DNA of 64,000 bases. Origin: Siniperca chuatsi. Taxonomy: Eukaryota; Chordata; Actinopteri; Centrarchiformes; Sinipercidae. Position numbers and translations under genes: made by a program. The notes under the pieces are model-generated. The model made no database searches, was not told where the DNA came from, and saw only the letters and a list, made by a program, of their open reading frames with translations. This document shows positions 21,713 through 33,756 of the stretch, one piece after another (the stretch's first letter is position 1; every line of letters begins with the position of its first letter). The DNA is taken from positions 737,501 through 801,500 of the forward strand of contig NC_058061.1 in NCBI RefSeq assembly GCF_020085105.1. Reading direction: 5' to 3'.

Positions 21713-24700
21713 TTACTGCACAGGACGGATCTTCATGCTGATGGTCTTCAGAGAGTAGTCATTACCCTTCCAATGGCGCCACTCCACTCCAACAGCAAAG
21801 AGAGTCTTGTCAGCCCCCCAACGATAAACCCCGTTTGGGTTTGCAGAAACACAATTTCTGTACCAAAATGCCCCAAGGTGTTTTCTGGCACAGTTCCCCC
21901 CATCCCAGGTATCCTGGTCTTTGTCGAAGGTGGTGAACTTCTCTCCATTGTGATAACTCAGGCTGTCTCCTACAGAAACACAACAAGTGTATAATCAGAA
22001 CAATATGATAGAACTAATAGTGGTTTATTTTTAACCTGTATTTACTTATGGTAGTGTCCAGGAACAGTCTGCTCTTACTCATACTGGTGCCCAGCACAGC
22101 TACTCCTCTAACCTGTAATTTACCACTGTCCGCCAAGTATTACTACTAACACAACTACTGAACTAGCAAGACACTCAACACACCCATGGACTGGTGATGT
22201 TTAATGGTTATGATTTAATTAAAACAATATAACCACATACTGAGTGAGCTATAACACTTGAACACCACATAATGCAACTGAGACTGCGTGAAAACTAGTT
22301 AGCAAGCAAGTAAAGAAGTTGAATCAGTTAGCTAAAAGTAGAGAAGAAAATGTTACAATACAAAGCTAAAAGTAAGGGATAAATTATTGATAGCTAAAAG
22401 TAATCATTAATAAATAAATAAAATCCAGTTTAAAATCAATTGAAACATAACAGGTGGTATCGATGATGGGAACTAGTACTCGTGTCTACTCTGTGACCAC
22501 TCCAACAAATACTACTGGTACTTCTGTTACTGCAGCTGCTGCTACTACAACATAACAACCTAAAGTCTGAGTACAGATAAATGAACTGCAAAGAGTCTCT
22601 GGGATACAGACACCTGAATGTGATTCATGAAACTTCTTTCCAACTCTGTCAATCAATCATTCAATTATCATAGGGACCGCGCCAAATAATCCAATGTAAG
22701 GCCAGTTCTTCAGCCAGTCTTTAGTGAAAATAATTTCCCTGCAGAAACTGAAGATCAGAAAAACACAAAACAACTTCTACTACCACCAACTCACCTGCCC
22801 CTTCATCAATGAACCCAGATACATGCAGTCTGTATCCATTGGACTCTGGTTCGATGGAGAACGAGGAGTAACGAGTGAACGCTTTGTTTCCACTGAAGTC
22901 CTCCATGTCCACCAGCAGCTCGTACTGTTTCCTCAGAGTCAGGTGGAAGAGATTCTCAAGACCTGAAAACAAACACAAACACAAACATAGAAACTCATGA
23001 GGTGGTTGTAAAAGAGTGTTTAAATTCTAACCATAAACTCATCATATAATGTACTGAAACATGAGCTGACTATCGCTAAACCTGAAGTCACATCGCACAC
23101 ATCTGAGTTTATTTGTACTTAGTTTGGTTTCATCTCTCACCGAGCCAATACTCTCCAGCAGCGCTACCAAAGTCTGTCCTGTATTGATCCCAGGGCCTGT
23201 AGAAGTTCACCGAGCCGTCCATCCTTCTCTGGAACACCTGGGGGGGACGGGATGGGGGAGGGGGGTTAACTACCTAAACACACAAGATACCTGACAGCTC
23301 ATGTTTCCAGACAACAAGGTTTGAACCAGCGGTAAGCCTACGTTCAGGAATGACAACACATTCATCAGCCGCCAGATTAGTCTATTCTGGTCAGGAACAA
23401 TGGACACACTGATGCACAAGTCAGGCAACATTATAGCGAGGCTTGAGTGCTGTAATAGACACATTTGGGTGATGCCGTTGCAAAAGATGTAACGGTAGCA
23501 CGTTTCCAAGGGTAGCACGTTTGGTTGTTTGTTTTTCCAGAGACGTGACATTACCCAACTTTGGTTGAACAATGTCAGTCCGATCCGCCACTCTTTGTCC
23601 AGTGTTGCTGGAACTTACTGGGAAACAAGAACATCGGAGGCTCTGTCAGCTCTGATTTGTCATTTGCATTCACCATATATATCCAGGGGCTAACCTGACT
23701 AGCATGGTTTAACTAACAGACAACAACTGCCCCACCGCTAAAGCTGTCTGGGTGGATGTCTGGCAGGTTAGAGTTTATGTACTATCGTATTAAGCTGAGT
23801 ATTCTCACATGAACATAAGGCAAACATTAACTTTTGACTGTTAAATCGATTGTGTAACAGCAGAGCTGGCTTGGTAGAATTAATGGAAGGCCTCCGATCA
23901 GTCTGAACAGGTCCTGGAATTGATAACTGGTGAGCCGGATTTGACACTTGAGTTAAAATACTCACCGTCCACCGTCCTTGTTGTGAGTCCATGTCACAGT
24001 ACACCTACACACAAACACACACGCTCATTAGTCAGTTTAATCCATTTGGAAATATTAAATATATCCATGTGTGCTACAATCTGTAGTACTACTACTACTA
24101 CTACTACTACTGCTGCTGCTGCTGAACTTGTGTCTGTTGTATCTCACTGTCTTCACATGTTGAACACTTTTACTGTCTGAATGTCAAACCTGCGCCCCAG
24201 GGAGGATGAAGTGTACCTGGACAGCAGACGTGGATCCGATAGGGTAGATGGTGTACACTCCACTGGGTCGGCTCTTGTCTTGGTGATAGATGTCACTGCA
24301 GTCCACTGGGAGGACGAGGTTCTGGCAGCTGGTCAACAGTGGAGCCAGGAGGAGGAGGATGACGGATACCAGCTGGAACAGAGGAGATGTTAATATTTAG
24401 TTTTATTAAAAACACGATGTAGAATTTTAACATTTCCCATGCTTTGGTTGGTGCTGATTCAGACCATGTTTTGAGCACAAACTATGTTGTGTTGAAATTG
24501 TACACAATTTGGGTATTTAGCCAGTGTCCTTGCATGTTTAACTTGAGTTGGTATCGCTCTCAGGCACAACTACAATTCTCTGCAATGGCAGAGACATGCT
24601 TTTGCTTACCCTGTCAAAAAATTAGGGACCATCATTGATTAAAATGTTGTGTTTACAAAATGAGGATTTATTGGAGAAGGACAGGGGAGTGACTAAGATT

Positions 24701-25135
24701 CCACCTTTCACTGGAAAAAAAAATATTTAGAGTCACTGTGTGGAGTTAAAATAAACTCACGTTTAATTAAAACATATGTAGGTTAGTGGCAGGTAGCCAG
24801 AGAGGCTAAATCCAGCCCTGGTGTGAAGCTCTAAATAGTGTTAAGTGCTACATACAGAAATGAGAAAAAAGTTAATTGTACGAAACTTGTGTCACCACAC
24901 AATATTTTAAATAATCTTACTAAATCTGTTAACATACTAAAACTATAAATATTTAGGCAAACAGACAGTTGAATTCAATTCAGTTCAGTTTTATTTATAT
25001 AGCCCCAACTCATAACAGAAGTTATCTCATTGCACTTTTCATATAGAGCAGGTCGACCTTACTCCTTATAATATATTTTACAGAGACCCAACAAATCCTC
25101 CACAAAGTTAAAGTTAGTTACAAACTTACCTTCAT
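21713..25135 (-). CDS. mfap4: MFAP4-like secreted fibrinogen-related protein, copy B
   Basis: Six coding exons: 25130-25135, 24217-24372, 23966-24004, 23141-23237, 22795-22962 and 21713-21969. All introns are GT-AG and the sum is 723 bases (240 aa plus stop). Residues 1-18 form a signal peptide. Next come LPVDCSDIY (Cys27) and [13 protein letters not shown] (Cys57), the first conserved disulfide pair. The fibrinogen domain follows with [34 protein letters not shown] and [19 protein letters not shown]. The last holds the calcium-site acidic residues Asp171/173/175, before NCA (Cys182) and FWYRNC (Cys195). It ends ISMKIRPVQ. Vertebrate MFAP4 has the same size and exon logic; fish members are secreted, and some mark macrophages. 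There is no RGD before the first cysteine, unlike human MFAP4. Intact; expression is inferred only. Confidence 0.9.
24005..24216 (-). other. Intron 2 of copy B with (ACT)n and (TGC)n
   Basis: This is a short intron with a trinucleotide tract at 24087-24123, ACT repeats followed by TGC repeats. The same tract in copy D (40020-40072) is longer and interrupted. In copy C the homologous intron is 1.1 kb because of inserted sequence. Confidence 0.8.
24974..25088 (-). mobile_element. L2-type 3' end within intron 1 of copy B
   Basis: AATTCAGTTCAGTTTTATTT and the following 95 bases are the reverse complement of the LINE 3' end at 47325-47440, which ends in GAATTGAATTGAA repeats. The duplicate in copy D is at 40918-41047. 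Confidence 0.65.
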
Positions 25136-25218
25136 GGTCAGATTTCTGCTGAAGTGAGCTGATGAAAATCCTGATGTCAGTGTGTCTGGATGCTCTAATG
25201 TCCCTGATGTCTCTCTCT

Positions 25219-25230
25219 CATATTTATATT
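25219..25230 (-). promoter_or_regulatory. TATA box, MFAP4-like copy B
   Basis: The - strand reads AATATAAATATGAGAG, placing a TATA box about 85-95 bases upstream of the ATG. There is no 5'UTR intron, unlike copies A and C. The identical site in copy D is at about 41168-41179. Confidence 0.6.
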
Positions 25231-25426
25231 CCGAAGATTAATAAATTACTGAACAGCTGCTGTTTCACACCGATAAAACAAATCGCTGAACAGGTGGAAA
25301 CATATTTCCTTGAGTGTGTGTGTGCCTTTGGATTACACAACATTGTTGGCACCCAAACCTGACATGCCACCACGTTGTGGGGACTCGACTCCATTCGAGG
25401 GACCAAAGAAACAACTTTTTAACGAC

Positions 25427-25975
25427 AAAAATTATTACCAAATATTTTACCTGAACATTGATGATGAAGGACTTTCTATTCACAAAATTGCCCTCACGTT
25501 GGTGATGATGGTATGTGGGTCCAATCCGTGGACCTATGACCCCGGCTTTGGAACATGGCCAGGAAACACTACAAACCTATTCAGTAGTTCAGTGAGAGCA
25601 AGAACAGTCTTGTGAATATGCATGCATGTTGGTTCCTGTGCCAAAAAACCCCAGTAACACAATGCACAGTGTTCACTACTGTAACTGCACGGCTTTGTTC
25701 AGTGGCATTACCAACGTCTATCAATCGTCCGGAAAAGCAAACAGATCACTGCGGTCTCTAAACACTCTCCCTCCGAAGAGAACCTCGTACAGTTCTGGCA
25801 CCTATAGGTCCACGGGATTTTGTAAGAATGGTGACGCCATTTCCAAAGGAGTTGATTAGTGAAAGGGCGGCGCTTTTTATAGCCGATTTTAATCCTAAAC
25901 TCTGAACATAACCTCCTCTAGAGCAGGTAGAATAAGTTACCATGGTGATCTAGCCAGGTCAAAAGAGAGCCACCT
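25427..25975 (-). pseudogene. PIF/Harbinger (HARBI1-like) transposase remnant, unit 2
   Basis: This is the counterpart of 12094-12640. The - strand ATG at 25840 reads MASPFLQNPVDL and, after a frame change, GARTVRGSLRRESV. Downstream, NRKSFIINVQVKYLV near 25440-25483 is recognisable as the Harbinger VNRKSFHSINVQ region. It carries the same frameshifts as the unit 1 copy, so it was already dead before duplication. Confidence 0.7.
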
Positions 25976-26587
25976 TCATGACACTGAAAACTCTGGCTTT
26001 AGACTCAACGTACCTCGCTAACCTATTAATCTCGCTTCGTTGTCCATTTCCATTCATCACATCACTTTCATATTTCCTCTTTATATTATTATTTTAGGGT
26101 GTTATATTTTAACTCTATTGTTATTACATATTTTAATTGTGCCTGTTTTAATATCATCATTTTAGTATTTTATATGCACTTCCATATATTTTGCACTTTT
26201 ATCTGTTTTATATTCAGGACCCAAAGTTACAGTTACAATTATAGAAAACAATGATAGAAAACAGAACAAAGCAGCAAATCCTCACATTTGAAAGGTGGCA
26301 TCTAGCAAATGTTTAGCATTTTTGATAAATAAGTGATTAATTGTCAAAATTGTTGTTTTTTTGTTGATACTTATCAATGAATGATCTGAGCTCCAAATTT
26401 TATACAAATGACCTCACATGTAAGTGCATCAAAATAAATTAGAAACAATGTTTTATGTTGTTGTTAGAATGTAATAAAACACATTTCATCCAATCAAACG
26501 TCAGAGCTGCAGACTGCAGATCCCTCAGTGGACGTTAGCTAACGTGGTTCTCGGTGCCACCGTCTCGCCAGCTTCCAGCATCACAGA

Positions 26588-27851
26588 CCCAAAATGCTAA
26601 CGGGCTACTTTTTATCTTTTTAACACGAACAGGCTGCAGAGGTCAATCAGTTTCACATCGTTTAAAATGTCTCAACTTGAGCGAAAACATTGTGCTTATC
26701 CCAATAAGGCTTTATGAATCTATCTACCAGTTCCTGGTGAGTCGTCCAGCGGTCAGATTCACGCGTCATACGGGATGAATGGAAGAGAAGGAAAGACTGA
26801 GTGAGGGTTAAAAACACTGTGCACTGACAATAACACCAATTAAATCTGGGTTTATTTGATATACGATGGCGTCTGGCTGATGGGAGGAGTCCATGTTTGC
26901 TTGGTTTTCAGGCACTTCCTTATTATTAAGATCCAAGTTGGGTATATCGGAGCTTTCCGAAAAGTCTGTGTTTAAATCGTGACTTGGATGTTGACGCTGT
27001 TAACAAGCCGTAAATCTCGTAATTAACTCCGATGTGACATGAATGTGGCAAAATGGTGTCACAGTAAAATTCATCCACACATATTATACACATTCCAAAA
27101 ATATTTGGTTGTAGGAGCCCGAGAGGCTACTCACAGGGCTACCTGACGAACAAGTGTCGCTGGCAAGCTAACGGTGGGTTAGGTGGGAAAAGATTTTTGA
27201 AAATACAAACACGTGACTGAAAGCGAGATTATGTAAGTTATTTAACATATTGTTCCAATTATAAACAAAAAGTGGAATTCATAGGCAATAAAACAGCAGT
27301 TTTCCTGCTTACTTGTTCTGGTAGCTTATGGTGGCTAATGTTAGCTAACTGTCACTTGTAGCTACAGTGTACCTTTAAGTGTATTTATACAAGATGTATT
27401 AACAGAGTTTCAAAGAAGTTGATTGGTGACTTTGTGAAAAGATAATGTACTGGATTAATCTCACATCATCGTGCGAGAGTCAGGGTTTATCAAAGAAGTT
27501 GATTGCATATTTGTGACTTTGTGTAGGACTGGACTGGATCAATGAATGAATAACTCGATAAGAGTCAAGATCAGATGTTTCATCCTTGTTATACAGTTTG
27601 ACCAAAATCACACCTAACAGCCTTTTTACAGCATTTTAATACAGTTTCATGCAGATGAATCCGTTTCTAATGTATGGCTAACACTTTTAAACTTTTTACC
27701 GCACAAAGACTTAGGATTTCCAGCTGTACCTGTTGCTGTTTGTGCAGCTGATACAAGACATGACACCTGAGTGTTAGAACTGATTTCATTTGCAAGAAAC
27801 TCACAGGAGACAAAGTGAAGACATCACATCAGCTTTCTGCTCAGCTTCTCA
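26588..27851. other. Unit 2-specific non-coding stretch
   Basis: This is the left part of the segment deleted from unit 1. No recognised gene is present. An open stretch of over 60 codons on the - strand, about 26815-26985, is described under findings. The rest shows only scattered short repeats such as GCTAACGGTGG-like pieces. Confidence 0.5.
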
Positions 27852-27857
27852 TTTATT
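27852..27857 (-). terminator. Poly(A) signal, MFAP4-like copy C
   Basis: AATAAA on the - strand lies about 404 bases past the stop at 28261, in the context shared with copies B and D. Confidence 0.6.
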
Positions 27858-28260
27858 GTCACCGTGCAGCAGATAAAGATTCAGACCTCCACCAAACGTT
27901 ATGTTGAAACTAATTAGTTTGACTTTAAAGCTGAGAGTGTGTTTAGCTGCAGCCAGCGGACTGAAGGCAACATCTTAACCAGCAGAGAATCATTTCTCTT
28001 TACAGCCAGCAGCTGCTCACACACACAATCAAACTCTGACTTTTATTTTAGATGGAAATATTTACTTCAGCTGCTGACGTCCGTCTACCTTCAACTGGCT
28101 GTAACAAATATTAGTTGGTTTTCTTGTGCTGGTGGATTGTGCTTGTACCCAGTTTCAGGAACATACGGCCCACAGTGAGATTACATGCTTAATGACAGAA
28201 AGAGAAAGAAATCACAAGAGATCAGCTGATATTCTGCTGTACGTTGGTCCTGGAGATTTA

Positions 28261-31048
28261 CTACACAGGACGGATCTTCATGCTGATGGCCTTCAGGGAG
28301 TAGTCATGGTCCTTCCAACGGTACCAGTCCACCCCAACAGCATAGAGAGTCTTGTCAGCCCCCCAACGATAAACCGCATTGGGGTTTGCTTCGTGACATA
28401 CATTGTACCAGAACGCCCCCAGGTGTTTTCTGGCACAGTTGCCAGTCCAGGAGTCCTGGTCTTTGTCGAAGGTGGTGAACTTCTGTCCGTTGTGGTAACT
28501 CAAGGAGTCTCCTACAGAAACACACACAGAACCACAGTTAGTACATCTGCATGATCTATAACCATCAGCTGAACCTTAAAGAGCTGCAGACTTCTGTCAG
28601 ACAGACTGGTGATCCCCGTTACGGTCCAGACACCTGAAGTCTCCAGCTGCTCCATCACGGTTTTACCTCACTGACACGGAACTCATCCACAGACACCAGA
28701 GGTCGTCGTCATTTAAACCGTCCACACAAAGACTGCCTTGGCAGCATCGTGCACCGCGGCCATGGGTGTGTACATAGTGTGCATTCCTGAGTCTCATCTG
28801 AGCAAACAGGTGAACACTCGGGTGGCAATGACGTCTCATTGAACTCAACTGCCATTTCAGTAAGTAAGTAAATAACTGAACAGTTGAAACACAGACTCTA
28901 ACTCACCCGCCCCCCCATTGATGAATCCAGATACATGCAGCAGATATCCAGCATCTTCTGAATCAATGGCGAATGAAGTGTACCGAGCAAACACTTTATT
29001 CCCCTCGAAGTCCTCCATGTCGACCAGCAGCTCAGATTTTCGGTTGCGTGTCAGGTAGTGGATGTTGTCAAGACCTGAGCGCACACACACACACACACAC
29101 ACTATATATACACATGTACTAACTGGGCACAGTTTGACATTTTGTACAGACGTGTAGATAATTCATTAAAACATTAAAACACTGACTTTTAGGAAGATAA
29201 TTCACTGATCTAAAGACGAGTCATGAAACTTGGTCACAGTCCCATTTCTGGTTTTACACAACACAGTTTAAATTTAGTACTTACGTACTATGAACAGCGA
29301 GTTTCAAAAAGTCACATGACTGTTAGTTTTAGTCTCTCACCGAGCCAGTACTCTCCAGACGGGAAGCCGAAACCCTTCTTGTATTGATCCCAGGGCCTGT
29401 AGAAGTTCACCGAGCCGTCCATCCTCCTCTGGAACACCTGGTGGTGGTGGGGGGGGGGCGTTATTGTTTATTGTGAAAGTCCAACAGGAAGTGTTCACAC
29501 AGAAAATCACTTCAGTTAAAATACTCACCGTCCACCGACCTCCTTCTGACTTCAAGTCGCAGTACACCTACACATAAACACATTCATCAGTGAATCGCTG
29601 ATCAAACTTGTACATCAGGTTAATACTTATGAGGCTGTGTGTTATTTAATGTATTATTATATTTTATGCAACTCTCAGAGGGCTCGGCTAGAATCACCCA
29701 GAGCCAACTCCCGGGAAAGTACAAGGTGTGTTAAGATCAGATAATCATTTATTGATCCCCCAGAGGGGAAATTCGACTACTACAGCAGCACAGAGACAGA
29801 TATAAGTACAGATAAATAAACAGATAAATATGGAAACTTCAAATAAAACAGATGCATTCTAAGTGTATAAAATAAAAACTAAGAATAGAAGCAATTCAAC
29901 TCAAAACTCAAACTTACAGCCTTCAGCAGTACACACACGGTACCCACAACTACTGAACACCAACTGTGTGATACCGGCTGCAGTGACAGCGGTGTCAGCA
30001 GGTTACAGCACACTTCAGAGTAATAAGGTACCGTCAGCTCTAACAGCGTACACCAGAATATTATATCATCATGTAATTATTCACACTGATTGAGTCTGAA
30101 TTGTCCTGCGAGGGACGGGCCATGGAATTGGCCAAACACCAATATAAAACTATCACGTTCATTCACGACCTCTGCTGCTGCTGCTGCGACTGCCTGTATC
30201 TGTACCAGGCCGGTGTTTCTATCAGAGATTTCACTGTGAGAAGTGCAGCGAGATCACTTCTGGTATGAATATAAATCAAACTGAACTGTCATGGTGACGA
30301 CTAGTCTCCTTTGTCACGTGATGTCAGGATCAGACGACATGATATCAACCCGATATTGGTCCGAGCCGACACACGAGGGGCGTCGGGGAGGAAATGAGCA
30401 TCGAGCAGGACAGCTGCTTGATTTATCCCCTGTGTGACGTGTGAATGTTTGCTGACACTGACCAATAGGAGCACAGAGCGCGCACTGATGTTGGTGCTGT
30501 CAGGGCGAACAGTCAGTCCCTGACACCTCCTCTCTCACAGCGCTGTGATTGGTTGGGGTTCAAAGGTTGTCACGGCAAGATTTTGTGACTCTGCAGTGTG
30601 ATCACCTAATCTGACTCAGGAAGAAATACCTTGTAGTCTGATTCCAGCACAAATGGGAACCTGCGTCCCAGAGAGGGGGAAGTGTACCTGGACAGCAGAC
30701 TTTTCTCCAGCGGGGTAGATGGTGTACTCTCCGCTGGGTCGGCTCTTGTCTTGGAGATAGATGTCACTGCAGTCCACTGGGAGGACGGGCTTCTGGCAGC
30801 TGGTCAACAGTGGAGCCAGGAGGAGGAGGACGACGGATACCAGCTGGAACAGAGGAGATTTGACTTTTTGAATCGTACACACTGTTTTAACCGTTTGGCC
30901 TCTAGTTCCATGGCTGTGGGCAAAGTCAGCTCTGAGAGACAGAAAAGCTGGAGCTGACTGACAGTAATTATCTGTAACCATCTACGCTACTGATATCACA
31001 AACCTCTAAGCTGTTCTGTGAAATATCAGTTCACAAACTTACCTTCAT
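28261..31048 (-). CDS. mfap4: MFAP4-like secreted fibrinogen-related protein, copy C
   Basis: Six coding exons: 31043-31048, 30688-30843, 29529-29567, 29341-29437, 28907-29074 and 28261-28511, total 717 bases (238 aa plus stop). It starts Met-Lys, then [16 protein letters not shown] as signal peptide, [77 protein letters not shown], and [19 protein letters not shown] before [12 protein letters not shown]. It ends at IRPV-TAG, one residue shorter than B and D, and lacks one Gly before NCA. It is the more divergent subtype: [12 protein letters not shown] replaces [12 protein letters not shown], and [15 protein letters not shown] replaces the B/D sequence. The exon 2-3 intron is 1120 bases, enlarged by an insertion that includes a LINE tail. 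Copy A is its truncated duplicate. The fibrinogen fold and calcium site appear complete. Confidence 0.9.
29737..29880 (-). mobile_element. Rex1-like LINE 3' tail remnant in intron 2 of copy C
   Basis: TTATTGATCCCCCAGAGGGG and the following AGATATAAGTACAGATAAAT match 13345-13490. The insertion lies between coding exons 2 and 3 and predates the duplication. Confidence 0.55.
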
Positions 31049-31096
31049 TGTCAGATTTCTGCTGAAACTGCTGATGGATAAAATCTGTCTGATGCT
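31049..31096 (-). other. 5'UTR part of start-codon exon, copy C
   Basis: The acceptor TGTATTTTCAG (- strand) abuts 31096 and is followed by 48 untranslated bases before ATGAAG. It pairs with the donor at 32057. Confidence 0.6.
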
Positions 31097-32057
31097 CTGA
31101 AAATACAGCAAGAAGAAATGTAACAATTGTTCAGTAAACTCACACGAACGGATTATTATGTGAATGCAGAATAAGCACAGTTGAAATTTGGTGTCCAGGT
31201 TCACTCCCCACAAAAATACAGGAAGCTCAGCACAACAGAGGTGGAGTGACAGGAATAACTTCCCCCACAAAACTGCATTAGATACTAATCTTGACAATTC
31301 TTCTATTAAATAGAATTTACTTGGGTTCAAGGTCTTTCTGTGATTTTAAATCATTATTTCGTGACTCTTGTCCAAAGATTTTAGAACATTAGAATCACCT
31401 CTCAGTAATAGTAGTAATTACTAATATTATTATTAATAGTAATAACAGTAATAGTCACTCCAGGATCAATCAGCACATATGCAACCAATACTCATCAATA
31501 TCTGTGAGTCTTTCACTAAAGACGGTCCAACTGGAACAATGTTCATCACTGTACATTTATGCATGAAAATAATCAGTCAAATCAAATTTAGCTTCAGTCT
31601 GGACAAACACACTTCTGTGTAGCCACAGCAGCAGACGTTGTCCTCCAGAACTCAGGCAGCCCTCGGGCTGTGAGCCACTCTGAGCGATCTTCTCCAGCTG
31701 ACCTTTTCAAAGTTACCAAAACTGAATCACCTCTAATCTAATGTAGCCTGTTGGCAGGGCTACAAGTCAGAGTGGTAGTAAGAAGCATGAATATTGCCTT
31801 ACAGACTCAATTCAGGGGGAAAAAATATTATCACACACGATTATCAATAAGTTCATAAAAAGGTCACATTTTGTTTCGCAGTTGACATGCAATTTTTTAT
31901 TATTATAGCAATTTAATACAATGAAACAAAATGTTCAAACTTTAGCTCAACGTTTTTCTAATTCAGACATTTTGGGTTAAAAAAATCACCAAAGCCTCTG
32001 AGAGAATAATATTACACACAGGTGAATTATCAGACATGCTTACCTGTGTGAACTCAC

Positions 32058-32120
32058 CTGAACTGAAGAGACTTTGTGGCTTCACCTTCAGAGGAAACGA
32101 ACTGCTGCTTCTCCTTATAT
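32058..32120 (-). promoter_or_regulatory. TATA-like box and non-coding first exon, copy C
   Basis: The - strand reads GATATAAGGAG (box at 32114-32119) followed by a leader ending CAG|GTGAGT at 32058. The box differs by one base from copy A (TATAAAG). Confidence 0.55.
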
Positions 32121-32646
32121 CTACAGAAGGTGTCGTCACCCAGTCGCACCTCTTAGAAAAACCAATGATCGTGTCTGGGTGTTTGTCTTTCATCCCAAAC
32201 CTCCAGGGATTCCTGTTCTTCTCCAAACAGGAATAATTAATTTCTTTCAGAATATTAAACAGAGTTTATTTCTCTGCCAGTGGTCCTGTAGTACATGATG
32301 ACTGTGAATTAAAGAAAACATTTCAGAAGATTTCTAACTTGTACCTGTAAAAACTACATCAGGTGACATTAGGACCCCAGACGTTGCCCCAGCAGTTTGG
32401 AAGCAGCAGCCTCCCTTTCAGCTCGCCGGCGACACACAAAGCAACGTTCTCTGAGAAATATTTGGGTCTGGTTGGTAAACTACTGCAGCTGCTGAGCTAA
32501 ACGCTTATATGCTCGCAGGCAGGAACATGTTAGCACTAGTTAGTCACAATACAGAGATCATTTACACGTAGATGCTGCATCTGGCTTGTGAGGTGCGTCT
32601 CTGCCGCCGCCATCTTGCAGCAGGTTCTGACCAGTTCACATAGAAA

Positions 32647-32731
32647 ATGCCAGATGTTTGTGCTGCTTTTGGATGTTCGAATGAAAGAAATGCCAAAACC
32701 AAGCAACAGGGAATCAAAAGATATTTGACTG
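32647..32731 (+). pseudogene. Orphan THAP-domain first exon, unit 2
   Basis: This is the 85-base counterpart of 16126-16210, reading MPDVCAAFGCSNERNAKTKQ then QGIKRYLTG, with donor-like CTG|GTACGA. It differs from unit 1 by one residue (Ala for Ser). The open frame and donor are kept in both copies, but no second exon is found. Confidence 0.7.
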
Positions 32732-33467
32732 GTACGATTGAGTTTTAACTCGATACAATAAATAATCCTTCTTTTAATATAATGTTATGTGACTGTCCTG
32801 ATACTAAAACAAGCTAACTTATGTTACTTCCTTTTAAGTGTTTACAGCTGTTTCATGGTGCTCACGTGATGTATGTGCCTGAACAAAAGTAACTTAGCTA
32901 ACAGTTACACTGCATCTAATACACTCTATAAAAAGAGCAAAATATGAATATGAATTAAAAACAGAAGTGTGAAGCCTTCCAGAAATGTACTTGTCAGCCA
33001 TTTTACAATACAGCAAGAAAAAAGAATATACTTAGAAACTGATTATGAAGGGTAAGTTCATCTCGAATATTATAGAAATATAAGCACTTGCAAAAGATAG
33101 TATTTAGGTGTGAAAAAATGCATTGTTAACAGTCCATTTTATTTTATCCTGTGTCATTTGTAAGAAACCAAACTGCTGGAAAATTGAAAATTGATGATTG
33201 TAATTGTGCATCAGAATGAAGCTGCATTCCAAATAGTACTTTTTCTTTTTACTTTTAGTACGTACTGTACACGTACAACTGGGACACACTACTTCGTCAC
33301 ATTACGCCTTGAACTTTGACCCTCTTGCTCAAACTCATGCTGCGCAGAGGATTGTGGGTCAGAATAGCCAGAAAGCACGCTGGCTTGCGTACTGCAAAAT
33401 GTGATCGGATGCAGTCGGACATCCTGGTATTTTTGGCAAACTGCATTTGACATACTACGTACTGGGA

Positions 33468-33630
33468 CTCAGTGGGGCTAGCAGGCTAACAAGAGCTAAC
33501 ATATAACACTCAGTGGGGCTAGCAGGCTTACAAGAGCTAACATATAACACTCAGTGGGGCTAGCAGGCTAACAAGAGCTAACATATAACACTCAGTGGGG
33601 CTAGCAGGCTAACAAGAGCTAACTGTTCAA
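33468..33630. repeat. 41-bp tandem repeat, four copies
   Basis: Same unit as 16923-17045, with one extra repeat. One copy reads GGCTTACAAG instead of GGCTAACAAG. Confidence 0.9.
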
Positions 33631-33756
33631 CATCATGACATTCTGTAGTCGACGCCACACAATCCCACTATTCAGATTTCTTTTTTTATTCAACGTGTTT
33701 CCACCAGGATGATGAGTTGACACAAACACATGACCTTAATCATTCACAATCAGAAA

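Larger units (their letters stand above)
12094..25424. repeat. Segmental duplication unit 1
   Basis: 12094-25424 aligns along its length with 25427-41345. Matching pairs include 12094-13270 with 25427-26587; 13270-18735 with 29665-35290; 19203-21000 with 35757-37180; and 21300-25420 with 37540-41370. Nucleotide identity is very high by eye. Relative to unit 2, unit 1 lacks about 3.07 kb (26587-29665), which held exons 3-6 of one MFAP4-like gene, and about 135 bases near 15140. It has about 0.3 kb extra inside a LINE arm (20206-20500) and about 0.27 kb extra near 23350. Confidence 0.92.

Noticed and set aside
21748..21948. 66-codon open frame on the - strand inside exon 6 of copy B, and its duplicate at 38002-38202
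   Set aside because: It is a shifted-frame shadow. The correct frame continues the spliced fibrinogen domain to MKIRPVQ.
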